Shown in pieces: positions 45,419-55,221 of a DNA stretch of 64,000 nucleotides. The notes below the pieces were generated by a model. It was not told where the DNA came from. It saw nothing but the letters and a program-made list of their open reading frames with translations, and did not search any database. The first letter of the stretch is position 1, and every line of letters begins with the position of its first letter. Origin of the DNA: Telmatospirillum siberiense (GTDB lineage Bacteria; Pseudomonadota; Alphaproteobacteria; Rhodospirillales; Magnetospirillaceae); the NCBI RefSeq assembly GCF_002845745.1, contig NZ_PIUM01000006.1, positions 124,001 through 188,000 of the forward strand, given 5' to 3'. Position numbers and translations under genes: made by a program.

Positions 45419-46043
45419 GAAGAAGCGCGTGCTGCTGATCGACGATCACGCGGTGGTCCGCGCGGGGTGCCGCATGCTGCTGGAAGGCTGGGGGGGGCTT
45501 GAGGTCGTCGAGGCGGCCAGCGCCTCCGAGGCGCTTCGCTTGATGAGCGAGGTCGCGCCGGCCCTGGTCCTTCTCGATCTCAACCTGCCCGACGGGACGG
45601 GGCTGGACCTCATCGCCCCCTTGCTGGCTTTGGATTCCGGCGTCCGCATCCTGGTGTTTTCCATGCACGAGGATGCCGCCCACGCCACCCGCGCCATGGA
45701 GCGGGGTGCTCATGGATATGTCACCAAGAGCGATGATCCTGAAACCATCGTCGAGGCCGCCGCGACCGTATTGGGCGGCGCCCCCTACCTGAGCCGCCCG
45801 GTCGCCCAAAAACTGGCCCTGGCCGGTGTCGGCGGGATGTCGAGGCATCCGCTGGCGGGCCTGACCCGCCGCGAACGGGCCGTGTTCGACCTCTTCGGCC
45901 AGGGCAAGACCCTGAGCGAGATCGCCGCGCAACTCGACGTCAGTTACAAGACTGTGGCCAACACCTGTTCCCAGTTGAAGACCCGCCTTCATGTCTCGAA
46001 CTCCGCCGAACTGATGCGGCTGGCCATCGAAAACGGGCGGTGA
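45411..46043 (+). CDS. NarL/FixJ family response regulator
   Basis: 210 aa. Receiver domain: VLLIDDHAVVRAGC with the acidic pair, phospho-acceptor Asp in LVLLDLNLPDGTG, then the conserved Lys in YVTKSDD. C-terminal LuxR-type HTH: LTRRERAVFDLFGQGKTLSE, then IAAQLDVSYKTVANTCSQLK. Pairs with the kinase, whose last codons overlap its start. Targets are unknown; the TonB receptor just upstream is a possibility. Confidence 0.95.
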   Translation: MPEKKRVLLIDDHAVVRAGCRMLLEGWGGLEVVEAASASEALRLMSEVAPALVLLDLNLPDGTGLDLIAPLLALDSGVRILVFSMHEDAAHATRAMERGAHGYVTKSDDPETIVEAAATVLGGAPYLSRPVAQKLALAGVGGMSRHPLAGLTRRERAVFDLFGQGKTLSEIAAQLDVSYKTVANTCSQLKTRLHVSNSAELMRLAIENGR

Positions 46044-46066
46044 GGCTACCTGGGCGGCCGCCCCGC

Positions 46067-46534
46067 TCAATGGCGGGCAAGGCGATCGAGGTGAATGAAG
46101 TGGGGATGCTTTTCCGCCTCAATTGCGCGTCTCGTCTCCAGCGCCTGATCAATCACCCGTTCGGGTTCGATGACCCAGACGCCGGCCAGGTCGGAATCCC
46201 CCAGGGTCGCCCGCAACCGGTTATAATGGTCCAGGAAAAGCGGACCGGAGACGTGAATCTTGATAGGCTTGCCCTTGATCTGCACGGTGCGTCCGTTGCG
46301 TCCGGTTAGGGAGATGGCGACCGAACCGTCGAACCAGATGCTGCGCACCAGATTGCGGTTGGTAGTCGAGGACTCGATTCTTTCCAGATAATGAATGTTG
46401 CCGTCCTCGCCCAGATGAAGCGATTGCTTCACCACGGCGTGAGGTTCGCCCGCGGTGTCGACCGTCGCCAGCACCTTGGTCGTTTCCGGATCGTTGAGGA
46501 GGTCGATCACTTCCTGGCTGAGATTGGCTGTCAT
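46067..46534 (-). CDS. Pyridoxamine 5'-phosphate oxidase-like (PNPOx) protein
   Basis: 155 aa split-barrel protein: VLATVDTAGEPHAVVKQSL, then IHYLERIESSTTNRNLVRSI and VAISLTGRNGRTVQIKGKP. Members bind FMN, F420 or heme; the cofactor cannot be told here. The ATG at 46534 sits behind GAGGGAA. It follows the radical-SAM-like gene (25 bp) on the same strand and is likely co-transcribed with it. Confidence 0.85.
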   Translation of the reverse strand: MTANLSQEVIDLLNDPETTKVLATVDTAGEPHAVVKQSLHLGEDGNIHYLERIESSTTNRNLVRSIWFDGSVAISLTGRNGRTVQIKGKPIKIHVSGPLFLDHYNRLRATLGDSDLAGVWVIEPERVIDQALETRRAIEAEKHPHFIHLDRLARH

Positions 46535-46559
46535 GGGTTTCCCTCGCGATTTCAGAACT

Positions 46560-47795
46560 TCATTGAAGGCGGGCCAGATCGGTATCCGGGTGATTGCCGC
46601 AACGGCGGAAGTCATCGAAGTCGGCCGACAGCCCGTATTTTTCCCTGATATCCTGCAGGCCGCGGGCGAGACGGATGAAGTAATCGAGCGACGGCGCCTT
46701 CAGATGGTAGAACTGCGACCCGATTTGCGGAGCCCAGACCGTGTGAACCGTGGTGACACCGTTCTGAGCAAGATATTCAGCTTCGTCCAACGTCGCGCGC
46801 AGGGCATCGGATTCCGTCCGGAACCCATTCGGCGCTGCCGTTTCGACGCCGCCGACGATACCGGTGCCGACATTGCCCTTGCCGAAAATGTCGACCGCTC
46901 GGATCAGCCTATTTTGCCACTCCCGATAGCCGACCCACTGTGCCTTGCCTGGGCAGATCCAGTTGAACAGATCTTCGTTCAGAACTTCGATGTCGGCGGT
47001 GAAACTGCCCAGGCCGGTTTGTTCGCGAAGCCGGGTCAGTTGCCGTTCATTGAACGCCGTCGCCAAAAGCTGGCTGGGAAATCTTGGGGCTTCGAAAGCC
47101 TCGCCGATGGCTTGCAGCAGGGAGATGTAATAGTCCACCTCCATGTCGAGCACTTCGACTCCTTTGACGATCGATCCTCCGGTAATATGAATGTTGGCGA
47201 AGCGGCCCGGTTCTTTCAGGGCTTCAACGATGCATTCCCGGATGTCGCTTGCCTGCAGTCTCGTCGGAAGGCCATTTTCGCTGCGCAGTTGGCGATGGTG
47301 ATAGGGAAGGCTGCAGAATTTGCATCCTTGATCATCGACATGGAAAAAATGACAAAAACTGGTGACGAAGACGTCCAGCCGTTGGGGGCGGGCCGAGACG
47401 ACCTCTCGCATCAAGCGACCTGAACTGGTTTTCTTGTCATAATATTTTGGTTTCGGCCAGATCTCGACCTCCTCGACGGCCTGGCCGGCGTCGAGCAGCA
47501 TGAAGCGTTCGTCAATGAAATCAACCACGTAGGGATCGCGTTCCTCGGGCTGCGGGATGACCAGGATGGTCCCTCCATCGCGCAGCAACAGGGAATGCGG
47601 ATAATTCACATTTTCCCAAGTGTATATCTGGTGGCGGGTCGGATCCACGGCTTCAAGCGCCCGCTTGCTGTAATGGACCCCGCGCCGTTGCACGTCGATC
47701 TTGCGCGCCACCAGGCGGGGAAAGCGCGGATGCTGTGCGGTGACCTCGTCGAAAGAGGGCTCGTCGCGGAATTTCTGGCGGAGCGCGATAGGCAT
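46560..47795 (-). CDS. Radical-SAM-like protein with CX9CX2C motif (paralog 1)
   Basis: 411 aa. The cysteines are C148, C158 and C161 (SFCHFFHVDDQGCKFC), a spacing unlike the standard CX3CX2C. A glycine-rich strand ITGGSIVKG and EVLNEDLFNWICPGK follow in the order of radical SAM barrels. It aligns along nearly its whole length with the protein at 60969-62225. ATG 47795 (MPIALRQKFRDEPSFDEV). Divergent from a LysR gene, downstream of which the TonB receptor/MFS genes lie. A radical SAM role is inferred; no reaction is known to me. Confidence 0.75.
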   Translation of the reverse strand: MPIALRQKFRDEPSFDEVTAQHPRFPRLVARKIDVQRRGVHYSKRALEAVDPTRHQIYTWENVNYPHSLLLRDGGTILVIPQPEERDPYVVDFIDERFMLLDAGQAVEEVEIWPKPKYYDKKTSSGRLMREVVSARPQRLDVFVTSFCHFFHVDDQGCKFCSLPYHHRQLRSENGLPTRLQASDIRECIVEALKEPGRFANIHITGGSIVKGVEVLDMEVDYYISLLQAIGEAFEAPRFPSQLLATAFNERQLTRLREQTGLGSFTADIEVLNEDLFNWICPGKAQWVGYREWQNRLIRAVDIFGKGNVGTGIVGGVETAAPNGFRTESDALRATLDEAEYLAQNGVTTVHTVWAPQIGSQFYHLKAPSLDYFIRLARGLQDIREKYGLSADFDDFRRCGNHPDTDLARLQ

Positions 47796-47873
47796 GGGCG
47801 TCCTCGTAAGCGATTGGAGGTTTCATCCCGGATATTCCGCGAAAACTAGGGAATATGCGGCTTCCGGTGAACA

Positions 47874-47892
47874 AGTAGTCTATTTTCCTACT
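47874..47892. promoter_or_regulatory. Candidate LysR operator, 5-9-5 inverted repeat
   Basis: AGTAG, 9 nt, CTACT between the divergent paralog-1 gene and LysR gene, centred 63 bp before the LysR ATG. It is in an AT-rich patch. LysR sites are typically imperfect inverted repeats of this size. Confidence 0.4.
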
Positions 47893-47945
47893 ATATAAGT
47901 CAAATCGAATTGATTCTGCTGATCATTCGGCAATACTATGAAGCC

Positions 47946-49040
47946 ATGCAGATGCGACAAATCGAGGCGTTTCGGGCGGTCATGCTGAGCGGAGGGATCA
48001 CCGCCGCCGCAGCGATGCTGCATATCAGCCAGCCCTCGGTCAGCCGTTTGATATCCGATTTGGAACGGGCCATCGGCTTTCAACTTTTCGAGCGTCATGG
48101 CCGTCGTTTGATGCCGACACGGCGGGCGGAAACATTTTTCGACGCCGTCCGGCAAAGTTTTACCGGCTTGGATCTTCTGGAGCAGACGGCACGCCGAATC
48201 CGCGCGCATCCGGTGGAAACGCTTCGCGTTGCGGCACTTCCGGCGCTGGCCGGCGGGGTGTTGCCGCAAGCGATCGCGTTGTTCCATGACCGGTTTCCCG
48301 ACATCAAGGTTACGGTCGAGGCGCAGAACCAGCGCGCCATCGAGGATCGTGTTTTCCTGGGGCAGGCCGATCTGGGACTCGGTGTTCAGGCTCAGCCGAA
48401 GCAGGGAATAAGAACCGCGACGCTGGCGAAAGCTGAATATGTTTGCGTCCTTCCCGCCGACCATCGCCTGGCGAGCCGGCCTCTCATCCATGTGAGCGAT
48501 CTCGAGGGGGAGAGCCTGATCGGACCGATGCACGAAGCCGATGCCATCTGGGACGCGATCGACCGGACCTTCCTGTCCGAGGAGGTCAGCGTCACGCGTT
48601 TCGTTGAAACCCAATTGTCCTATCCCGCTTATTGTTTCGTCGAGGCGGGGCTTGGCGTGATGGTGGCCGAACCATTCTCGGCCCCCTTATTTCGACGGCT
48701 GGGTGTTTGCGTCAGACGTTTCCGACCGACCATCAGTTTGAATTTCACTGTGATGGAATCCGACAACATTGGGCCTACTCCCGGCGTCGTGGAGAGTTTT
48801 CGCGACATCGTGCACAAGGTCACGGCGGAATTGCTGGCCGACGTCGAACGGCTGACGCTTGAGCCATGCGATTCAGGCGACGGCTTCCACGGCGGGGGCC
48901 GGGAGCCGGTTCGGCAGCAGCCAATGGATCCAGAGCGAAGCCAGCAGATAGGCGCCGGCGGTCATCAGGAACAAGGGGAGATAACCTCCTCCGTTGCCGA
49001 GGATCCAGCCGGCCGTCTGCAGCACCAGCATACCGCTTAG
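47946..49040 (+). CDS. LysR family regulator with extended C-terminus
   Basis: 364 aa from ATG 47946 (MQMRQIEAFRAV). HTH: GGITAAAAMLHISQPSVSRL. The effector domain runs to about residue 305. The last 55 residues (Gly/Gln/His-rich) are encoded opposite the 3' end of the MFS gene, an overlap of 168 bp, and look like a lost-stop extension. Divergent from the radical-SAM-like paralog 1 gene, its likely target. Confidence 0.85.
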   Translation: MQMRQIEAFRAVMLSGGITAAAAMLHISQPSVSRLISDLERAIGFQLFERHGRRLMPTRRAETFFDAVRQSFTGLDLLEQTARRIRAHPVETLRVAALPALAGGVLPQAIALFHDRFPDIKVTVEAQNQRAIEDRVFLGQADLGLGVQAQPKQGIRTATLAKAEYVCVLPADHRLASRPLIHVSDLEGESLIGPMHEADAIWDAIDRTFLSEEVSVTRFVETQLSYPAYCFVEAGLGVMVAEPFSAPLFRRLGVCVRRFRPTISLNFTVMESDNIGPTPGVVESFRDIVHKVTAELLADVERLTLEPCDSGDGFHGGGREPVRQQPMDPERSQQIGAGGHQEQGEITSSVAEDPAGRLQHQHTA

Positions 49041-50135
49041 ATTTCCGCAAAGAGCGCCGATGCTGGTCACACGGCCGACTCGGCGGGCGGGAATGACGTC
49101 CGTGATCAGGGCGAACAGATTCACCGAAAAAGCCTGATGGGCGGCCAGGGCCAGCCCCAGAAACGCGACGGCCGCCCAGACCTCCCCGGTCAGTAAAACG
49201 AATGGGATGGGTGTAACCATCACGGCCGCCGCCAGCATGGCGCGTTTGCGGACGCTTTCCGGGTGTATACCCGCCTGCAGCAGATATGTCGAAATGCCTC
49301 CTCCGGCAAGCGAGCCGATCGCCGCCATCAGATAGATGCTGGCGATGGGGAGAGCCAGTTCGCCCAAGTCGAGATGAAAGGTGCGATGGAGGAAATCCGG
49401 CGTCCAGAACAGGAGGAACCACCAGGCTTGATCGGACAGGGCCTTGGCGCCTCCGATCGCCCAGGTGCGGCGATCGGTCAGAATCGGTTTCCAGGGTACC
49501 TGCCTGGCGGACTCGCCATCCTCCTCCTGCGGACTCCAGCGTTTGCGCCCGGCCAGCGGCAACCACGCCAATGCCCAAACCAATCCGCAGGCACCGGTCA
49601 ACAGGAACGTCGCGCGCCACCCTACGGCCAGGGCTAAAAATGGGATGATCAGGGGGGTGGCGATGGCGCCCAGGCTGGCCGCGCCATTCATGATGCCGAG
49701 CGCCATGGCGCGTCCCCGTGCATCGAACAGAAGGGCAAGCGTTTTGATGGCCGTCGGCGTGCCCATGGCTTCGGTGGCCCCCAGGGCAACGCGGGCCGCC
49801 AGGAATTGTCCCGAGGTGAATGCGAAGCCATGGGCCATGGCGGCAAGGCTCCAAGACGCCACGGCGACCGGATTGGCCCATTTCGCGCCAATACGGTCGA
49901 CGATCCACCCGACGAAGGGAAAGGCTACCGCGGCGGCAAATTGAAACGTCGCCGTCAATCGTCCGTAGTCGTTGTCCGACCATCCCAGATCCTGTTCCAG
50001 CATGGGTTTGAGAACGGCGATGATCTGACGGTCGGCATAATTGAGAATCCCCGCGGTGATCACCAGACCCAGGAGCAGTCCGGAGCGTCCGTGGAACGGT
50101 GCATTTTCCCGCACCCTCACCGCGAGGCTTTCCAT
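48873..50135 (-). CDS. MFS transporter, partner of the TonB receptor
   Basis: 420 aa, about 12 segments. Opening MESLAVRV; the ACS-type motif is ILNYADRQIIAVLKPML and the first loop GWIVDRIGAKWANPVAV. The ATG at 50135 is 2 nt beyond the receptor stop, with AAGGA in the receptor's last codons, so the two are coupled and likely act in series: outer-membrane uptake, then inner-membrane uptake. Its 3' end overlaps the LysR gene. Confidence 0.88.
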   Translation of the reverse strand: MESLAVRVRENAPFHGRSGLLLGLVITAGILNYADRQIIAVLKPMLEQDLGWSDNDYGRLTATFQFAAAVAFPFVGWIVDRIGAKWANPVAVASWSLAAMAHGFAFTSGQFLAARVALGATEAMGTPTAIKTLALLFDARGRAMALGIMNGAASLGAIATPLIIPFLALAVGWRATFLLTGACGLVWALAWLPLAGRKRWSPQEEDGESARQVPWKPILTDRRTWAIGGAKALSDQAWWFLLFWTPDFLHRTFHLDLGELALPIASIYLMAAIGSLAGGGISTYLLQAGIHPESVRKRAMLAAAVMVTPIPFVLLTGEVWAAVAFLGLALAAHQAFSVNLFALITDVIPARRVGRVTSIGALCGNLSGMLVLQTAGWILGNGGGYLPLFLMTAGAYLLASLWIHWLLPNRLPAPAVEAVA

Positions 50136-50137
50136 GA

Positions 50138-52417
50138 TCAGAAGTCCTTGCGGAGATTGATGCCGAAATATCTTTCGGCATCCCGGGGAACCCACCGGTA
50201 GACGTAACCAGCGGTACCACTGGTTGATGTCGCGCCGCTGCTTTGCAGATAGGAGGAGTAGGTTTTGTCGAGGACGTTCTTGGCAAGCAGGGTGATCCGC
50301 CAGGACGAGGCCAGATTGTTGAGGGAGATGTCGGCGTCCCAGATGCCATAGGCTTTCTGGATGGTGTCGGGCGACTCGCTCAGGTCATATTGAACCTTGC
50401 TTTGCCAACGATAATTGGTGCCGAGGGTAATCGCATAATCCTCGTTGACGGGAATACGATAGTCGGCACGCAGATTGGTTTTCCATTTTGGTGTGAAGGG
50501 GAGCGGTTCACCGTTGATCGGCCAGTTTTTCGGGGTGACCAAGGTATGGTCGATGCGTGCGTCGGTCGCCGCCAGATTGCCGGTGAAGGTGAGTTGTTTG
50601 CAGGGTTTGGCGGTGAAGTCCGCTTCGAAGCCCCGGCTGGAGACCTGGCCGGCATTGATCAGATTGGTCACCACGGCGCCGTTGACCAGATTGGGGAAGT
50701 TGGCCTGGTAGTTGTCGAAGGTGGTGTGGAACAGTGCCGCGTTGAACAGAAGGCGGTCCTCCAATGTCTTGGTTTTCAGGCCGATCTCGTAGGAATTCGA
50801 CGTTTCGGCCTTGAGTGCCGCTCCTTGCGTCGATGGGACCATGTTGAAAAAGACATTGTAGGCCGGCCCCTTGTAGCCGTGCGAATAGGTCACATAGGTC
50901 GTGGCCTTGCGGGTGAGGTCGTATTGCAGGCCGACGCGATCGGCGTATCCCAGGTCCGATGTATTTCCGGTGGCATAGGGCGAGGATGCGCTGATGCCGG
51001 TATCGGCCGCCGTCGAGACGCGGCCATGGTAATAGCTGAGTTCGTCGCGGATCACCCGGGCTCCGGCGATGCCCCGGAAATCGTCGGTGAAGTTGAAGGT
51101 GGCTTCTCCGAAGGCGGAATAGTTGTCTCCGCGGGTTCCATAGCGGGCGGTACCGTTGTTCACCGTTCCGCTGGTGGCGGTATCCGTCCTGCTGTAGACC
51201 TCATCGTCAACGGTATGAAGATAATAGAGTCCGGTGACATATTCGAGGAACTGTCCGGTCGGTGAGGCCAGGCGCAACTCCTGGGAAATCTGGTCGAAAT
51301 CCAGTTCGCCGTGGTCGACGATCTGTTTGTTGAGCGACGATGACGTCCTGTCGAAGTCCTGAAGCTGACCGTTTTTCCATTTACGATAGGCGCTGATCGA
51401 CGTCAGGGTGTGATTGCCGATGGACCAATCCAACTGCGCTGACACGCCTCCGTTGTCATCGTCGGCGTGTGTGTTGGTGTTGGTGTTGATATTGGTGTTG
51501 CCGGCGCTGGCTTGTACCGGTGAGATCAGATTGGCGAAAGCCGGATTGGCGGTGGTGACGCCCCCTGGATAGGTAATATTGGTGCTGCTGATGACTCCGC
51601 TCGGGATGGTTTCCCGGGAATGCAGGTAATCGGCGGCGAACAGCACCCGGAAAGTATCGGATGGCGTCAGTTCGATTTTGGTTCGGGCTCCGTTATGGTC
51701 GTAACCGTTGACCTTGTCGCCGTTGTAGACGTTGGTCACATTGCCGCCGTAATCACTGCTCAGCACGCTCAGCAGGCCCTTGGCCTTGCCTGGAACGAGC
51801 GCGCCCGATACTCCGGCTTTGGCCCGGAATTCGTCTCCTCCGCCGAAATAGGAAACGTCTCCATAGCCATGCGCCTCTTCCGTCGGTTGCTGGGTGACGA
51901 TGTTGACCACGCCGGCGGATGCGTTTTTGCCGAAAAGCGTTCCCTGAGGTCCGCGCAGAACCTCGATGCGCTCCACATCCAGCAAATCGAGGGTGGCCTG
52001 TCCGGGGCGGTCCAGCGCCACGCCGTCGATAACCGTCGATACCGAGGGTTCCGCTCCTGGCGAGGTGGTGACGGTGCCCATGCCGCGGATAAACAGGCCC
52101 TGATCCTTATTCGATGCGCCGTTACGGAAATTGAGACTCGGGACGATGCTCGAAATGTCGTTGAGATTGTTGAGATTTTCCTGTGCGGCTTGTTCGCCGT
52201 CGACGACCGAGACGGCGAGAGGCACCTTCTGTAGCGATTCATTGCGTTTTGTCGCCGTGACGACCACGTTTTCCACATCCTGATTAGCGGTTTCATCCGC
52301 CGATCGGGCCGGCATGGTGCCGACAATCATCGCGCCGAGGCCGATACCCAGCGGTGCCGCCACGCGCAGTGCGAAAGTGCCGCCCGGAGTCCGTCGCTTG
52401 CGAAATCCCAAAAACAT
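50138..52417 (-). CDS. TonB-dependent receptor, partner of the MFS transporter
   Basis: 759 aa. Signal peptide after MFLGFRKRRTPGG, then ENVVVTATKRNESLQKVPLA (TonB box and plug start), FIRGMGTVTTSPGAEPSVS, IEVLRGPQGTLFGKNASAG, and a barrel ending RYFGINLRKDF. This is the iron-complex/organic-ligand type with VTATKR and no starch-type features. The start ATG 52417 lies 7 nt after GGGGGGA; a TTG at 52432 is unlikely. The ligand is unknown. Confidence 0.92.
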   Translation of the reverse strand: MFLGFRKRRTPGGTFALRVAAPLGIGLGAMIVGTMPARSADETANQDVENVVVTATKRNESLQKVPLAVSVVDGEQAAQENLNNLNDISSIVPSLNFRNGASNKDQGLFIRGMGTVTTSPGAEPSVSTVIDGVALDRPGQATLDLLDVERIEVLRGPQGTLFGKNASAGVVNIVTQQPTEEAHGYGDVSYFGGGDEFRAKAGVSGALVPGKAKGLLSVLSSDYGGNVTNVYNGDKVNGYDHNGARTKIELTPSDTFRVLFAADYLHSRETIPSGVISSTNITYPGGVTTANPAFANLISPVQASAGNTNINTNTNTHADDDNGGVSAQLDWSIGNHTLTSISAYRKWKNGQLQDFDRTSSSLNKQIVDHGELDFDQISQELRLASPTGQFLEYVTGLYYLHTVDDEVYSRTDTATSGTVNNGTARYGTRGDNYSAFGEATFNFTDDFRGIAGARVIRDELSYYHGRVSTAADTGISASSPYATGNTSDLGYADRVGLQYDLTRKATTYVTYSHGYKGPAYNVFFNMVPSTQGAALKAETSNSYEIGLKTKTLEDRLLFNAALFHTTFDNYQANFPNLVNGAVVTNLINAGQVSSRGFEADFTAKPCKQLTFTGNLAATDARIDHTLVTPKNWPINGEPLPFTPKWKTNLRADYRIPVNEDYAITLGTNYRWQSKVQYDLSESPDTIQKAYGIWDADISLNNLASSWRITLLAKNVLDKTYSSYLQSSGATSTSGTAGYVYRWVPRDAERYFGINLRKDF

Positions 52418-52717
52418 CCCCAATCCCCCCAAAATGATCGGTCGTCTGGCGACGGCGCGATATCGTGGCGCCCGCCAATTCCCGCATGAGCGAGATGTGC
52501 ATAATCAATCAGTCTAGTAGATTGGTAAAATATAATAGATTCGCCTGTACATTTGGAAATGCTATGTATCCCGTCCGCTACGCGGACGGCGGCGATGGGG
52601 TACGTTTTTTGGGAGAGCGGGGAGGGGGGCAAGGGGCCGGATTGACGAGGGGCCGGCCCCTTGGGCGTTTGCTTCGTTCCACCGTTCCGAGGGCGGGCGA
52701 AACCTTCGTTTTCGGTA
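52418..52717. promoter_or_regulatory. Promoter region of the TonB receptor/MFS pair
   Basis: 300 bp between the receptor start and the SuyB stop. CAATC (52506-52510), 9 nt, GATTG (52520-52524) is an inverted repeat in AT-rich sequence, with the AGTCTA present as at 47877. It may be a target of the LysR protein at 47946. The sulfo-lyase transcript ends here too. Confidence 0.45.
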
Positions 52718-53893
52718 TCAGGCGCTGCGATAAAGCTTGGTCAGCACGAACTCCCGGTGGCCCAGCACCTCGGCGGCGGTCAGGCGGCCGTTGGCCGTTC
52801 TGAGGGCGATGTCGATCAGCGCGTCGCCGGCCGCGTCCAAGGTCAATTCGCGGCGCAGGATGCCGGACACGTCGAGGTCGATATGCTCGGCCATGGTGCG
52901 CACCGTTCGCGGATTGGCGGAAAGCTTCACCACCGGTTCGATGGGGTTGCCGATGACGTTGCCCTGGCCGGTGGGAAACAGATGCACGACGAACCCGGCC
53001 GCCGCCTGCAAGGTGACGCATTCCGCCGCCGCCGAGGAGGTGTCCATGAAATAGAGGCCGGGACCCTTCGCCGGGGCCTCGCCGGGTTCGAGGACGTCGA
53101 TGAAGCGGGCCTTTCTGCCGATCTTCTGCAGATTGCCGAAAGCCTTCTCCTCGATGGTGGTCAGGCCACCCTCGATATTGCCCTTGGTCGGCTGGCTTTC
53201 CGACAGGTCATTGGTCTTGTTGGCCAGGATGAAGTCGTTGTAATCCGACCAGGTCTTCAGGAATTTCTCGGCCACCTCCGGCGAGGCGGCCCTTGTCGCG
53301 CACACCTGCTCGGCGCCGGTCAGTTCGGAGGTTTCGCCGAAACAGGTGGTGGCGCCCAGGGCATCGAGCTTGTCGACGAAATTTCCCACCGTCGGATTGG
53401 AGGCCAGGCCCGAGGTGGTGTCCGATTCTCCGCATTTCACCGAGACCCACAGATCGCTGATCGGCGCCTCCTCGCGGATCTTCTCGCTGGCCCAGTGCAC
53501 ATATTCCTTTGCCCGGTAGGACGCGGCGGCGATGGTGGCGATGTCGCCGTGGCCCTCGATGGAGAATCCGCTCACCGGCTTGCCGGTTTTGGCGATGCCG
53601 TCGACCACCCGCTTGGTCCAGCCCGGCTCGATGCCGATCACCACCACGGCGGCGACATTGGGATTGGCCCCGGTGCCGATCAGCGTGCGGAAATGCAGTT
53701 CGAGGTCCGCGCCGAATTGCAGGCGGCCATAAGGGTGCGGCAAGGCCAGCGTGCCCTTGATATTGTTGGCCACCGCTTCCGACGCGGCGTTGGACAGATC
53801 GTCGAGCGGCAGGATGATCACGTGGTTGCGCACGCCGACCCGGCCGTTTTCACGGCGATAGCCCCAAAAGCTTTTGCCTGAAGTCGTGCTCAT
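52718..53893 (-). CDS. suyB: (2R)-sulfolactate sulfo-lyase large subunit-like
   Basis: 391 aa. UxaA/GarD-like C-terminal domain family: [19 protein letters not shown] at the start, [54 protein letters not shown] and [17 protein letters not shown]. The length and the separate small subunit match SuyB of Paracoccus and Chromohalobacter, which with SuyA splits sulfolactate to pyruvate and sulfite. Altronate dehydratase is the main alternative. ATG 53893 lies 1 nt beyond the small-subunit stop. Confidence 0.82.
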   Translation of the reverse strand: MSTTSGKSFWGYRRENGRVGVRNHVIILPLDDLSNAASEAVANNIKGTLALPHPYGRLQFGADLELHFRTLIGTGANPNVAAVVVIGIEPGWTKRVVDGIAKTGKPVSGFSIEGHGDIATIAAASYRAKEYVHWASEKIREEAPISDLWVSVKCGESDTTSGLASNPTVGNFVDKLDALGATTCFGETSELTGAEQVCATRAASPEVAEKFLKTWSDYNDFILANKTNDLSESQPTKGNIEGGLTTIEEKAFGNLQKIGRKARFIDVLEPGEAPAKGPGLYFMDTSSAAAECVTLQAAAGFVVHLFPTGQGNVIGNPIEPVVKLSANPRTVRTMAEHIDLDVSGILRRELTLDAAGDALIDIALRTANGRLTAAEVLGHREFVLTKLYRSA

Positions 53894-53894
53894 A

Positions 53895-54182
53895 TCACCA
53901 CCGCTTGGTCTTGAGATTGTGGACGTGGACATGCCGGCCCTGGCCGATGGCGGCGACGGTGCGGCCGATGTCCTGGCCGTATTTGAGGACCGTCTCGTCG
54001 TTGGAAATATCGCGAAGCGCGATCTTATGACCCAGGGGGATCGGATCCTTGGCCTGCAGGGTGATGGTGGTGTCGGTTTCCATCACCCATCCGGTCAAGG
54101 TGCGGCCTGCCTCTATGGTTTCGACGACGGCGACGCCGACGCTGTCGTGCGGATCGTGAACGATGAAATCGGGACTGCTCAT
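53895..54182 (-). CDS. suyA: (2R)-sulfolactate sulfo-lyase small subunit-like
   Basis: 95 aa SAF-like domain: [20 protein letters not shown], then [23 protein letters not shown], and the end [12 protein letters not shown], which I recognise as a SuyA feature. In altronate dehydratase the same domain is fused to the large one; here it is separate, as in SuyAB. Its ATG overlaps the dehydrogenase stop by 1 nt. Confidence 0.82.
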   Translation of the reverse strand: MSSPDFIVHDPHDSVGVAVVETIEAGRTLTGWVMETDTTITLQAKDPIPLGHKIALRDISNDETVLKYGQDIGRTVAAIGQGRHVHVHNLKTKRW

Positions 54183-55204
54183 TATGGACTTTCTCCTTCG
54201 AAAGACCGTCCGGCCCGGCGTTCGATATGGGTGAGCAGATCGGCGGATATCTCGATCCCCTCGGTTTCGGCGCGGGCGCGGGCGGCAAGGCGGCGTTGGC
54301 CGGGAAGGCGGGCGCCGGGTTGGTTGAGGATGGCGGACAGCAGGATTTCCAGGCGGTCGCCGAAGGCGTCGCCGCCCAGGCGTTGGGGGGACAGAAAAAG
54401 AAAGGACTGTCCGATGCCGGGAGGATTTCCCCGATCATCCAGCACCGAACTGGCCTCGAAGGCGAAGTTGGCGCCGCCCAATGCGGCGGCCAGCACTTCG
54501 ACCATCAGGGCCAGGGCCGCCCCCTTGGCGTCGCCCATGGGCAGCATGGTGCCCGCCAGGGCCGCCTCGGCGTCGGTTGTCGGCCGGCCCTGCGCATCCA
54601 GGGCCCAGCCCTCGGGAATGGCTTCGCCCTTTTGCTGGGCCAGCATGATTTTGCCACGGGCGACCTTGCTCAAGGAAAGGTCGATCACCAGGGGCGGCGC
54701 GGCTCGCCTGGGGGCGGCGAAGGCGATGGGGTTGGTTCCGAAAACGGCGTCGCGTCCGCCCCACGGAGCGATGCCGGCGGGCGTATTGGCGAAGGCGAGG
54801 GCGACCAGTCCGCGGTCGGCCGCCGCCTCGACATGGTGGCCGAGGACCCCGGCATGATGCGATCGATGAATGGCGGCGGCGGCCGTGCCGGCTTCGAGAG
54901 CGACGCGACAGCCTTCCTGAATGGCCAGGTCGATCGCCGGAAAGGCGAAGCCGTGTCCGGCATCGATGCGCATGGCGGCGCTGGCGGTATGCTCCAGCCG
55001 CGGGCGGGCGAACCCGTCGACTTTTCCCACCTCGGCCTGTCGGGCATAGATGGGCAGGCGGGCCAGTCCATGCGAGGACAGGCCATCGGCTTCGGCGACG
55101 ACGAGGGCGGCGGCGACCTTGGCGGCGGTGTCCGGTGCGATACGGGAGGCGGCGAGGGCCGCGGCAGAAAGATCCGCGGCCTGGCGAAGGGTGAGACGGG
55201 GCAT
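54182..55204 (-). CDS. Ldh family 2-hydroxyacid dehydrogenase, probable sulfolactate dehydrogenase (ComC-like)
   Basis: 340 aa. Malate/L-lactate dehydrogenase type 2 fold: EADGLSSHGLARLPIYA near the start, the catalytic His in HRSHHAGVLGHHVE, FGTNPIAFAAPR and DLSLSKVARGKI. Family members include ComC, which interconverts sulfopyruvate and (R)-sulfolactate with NAD(P)H. Being fused in an operon with suyAB, that role is likely, but malate or other hydroxyacids cannot be excluded. 17 bp after the permease stop. Confidence 0.85.
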   Translation of the reverse strand: MPRLTLRQAADLSAAALAASRIAPDTAAKVAAALVVAEADGLSSHGLARLPIYARQAEVGKVDGFARPRLEHTASAAMRIDAGHGFAFPAIDLAIQEGCRVALEAGTAAAAIHRSHHAGVLGHHVEAAADRGLVALAFANTPAGIAPWGGRDAVFGTNPIAFAAPRRAAPPLVIDLSLSKVARGKIMLAQQKGEAIPEGWALDAQGRPTTDAEAALAGTMLPMGDAKGAALALMVEVLAAALGGANFAFEASSVLDDRGNPPGIGQSFLFLSPQRLGGDAFGDRLEILLSAILNQPGARLPGQRRLAARARAETEGIEISADLLTHIERRAGRSFEGESP

Positions 55205-55221
55205 CTCTCGTGTCCTTTTCT

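Noticed and set aside
52718-54182. Altronate or galactarate dehydratase instead of SuyAB
   Set aside because: UxaA and GarD are usually one chain of about 500 aa. Here the domains are separate, the small one ends [10 protein letters not shown], and the neighbours are sulfonate-type transporter genes. Not fully excluded.
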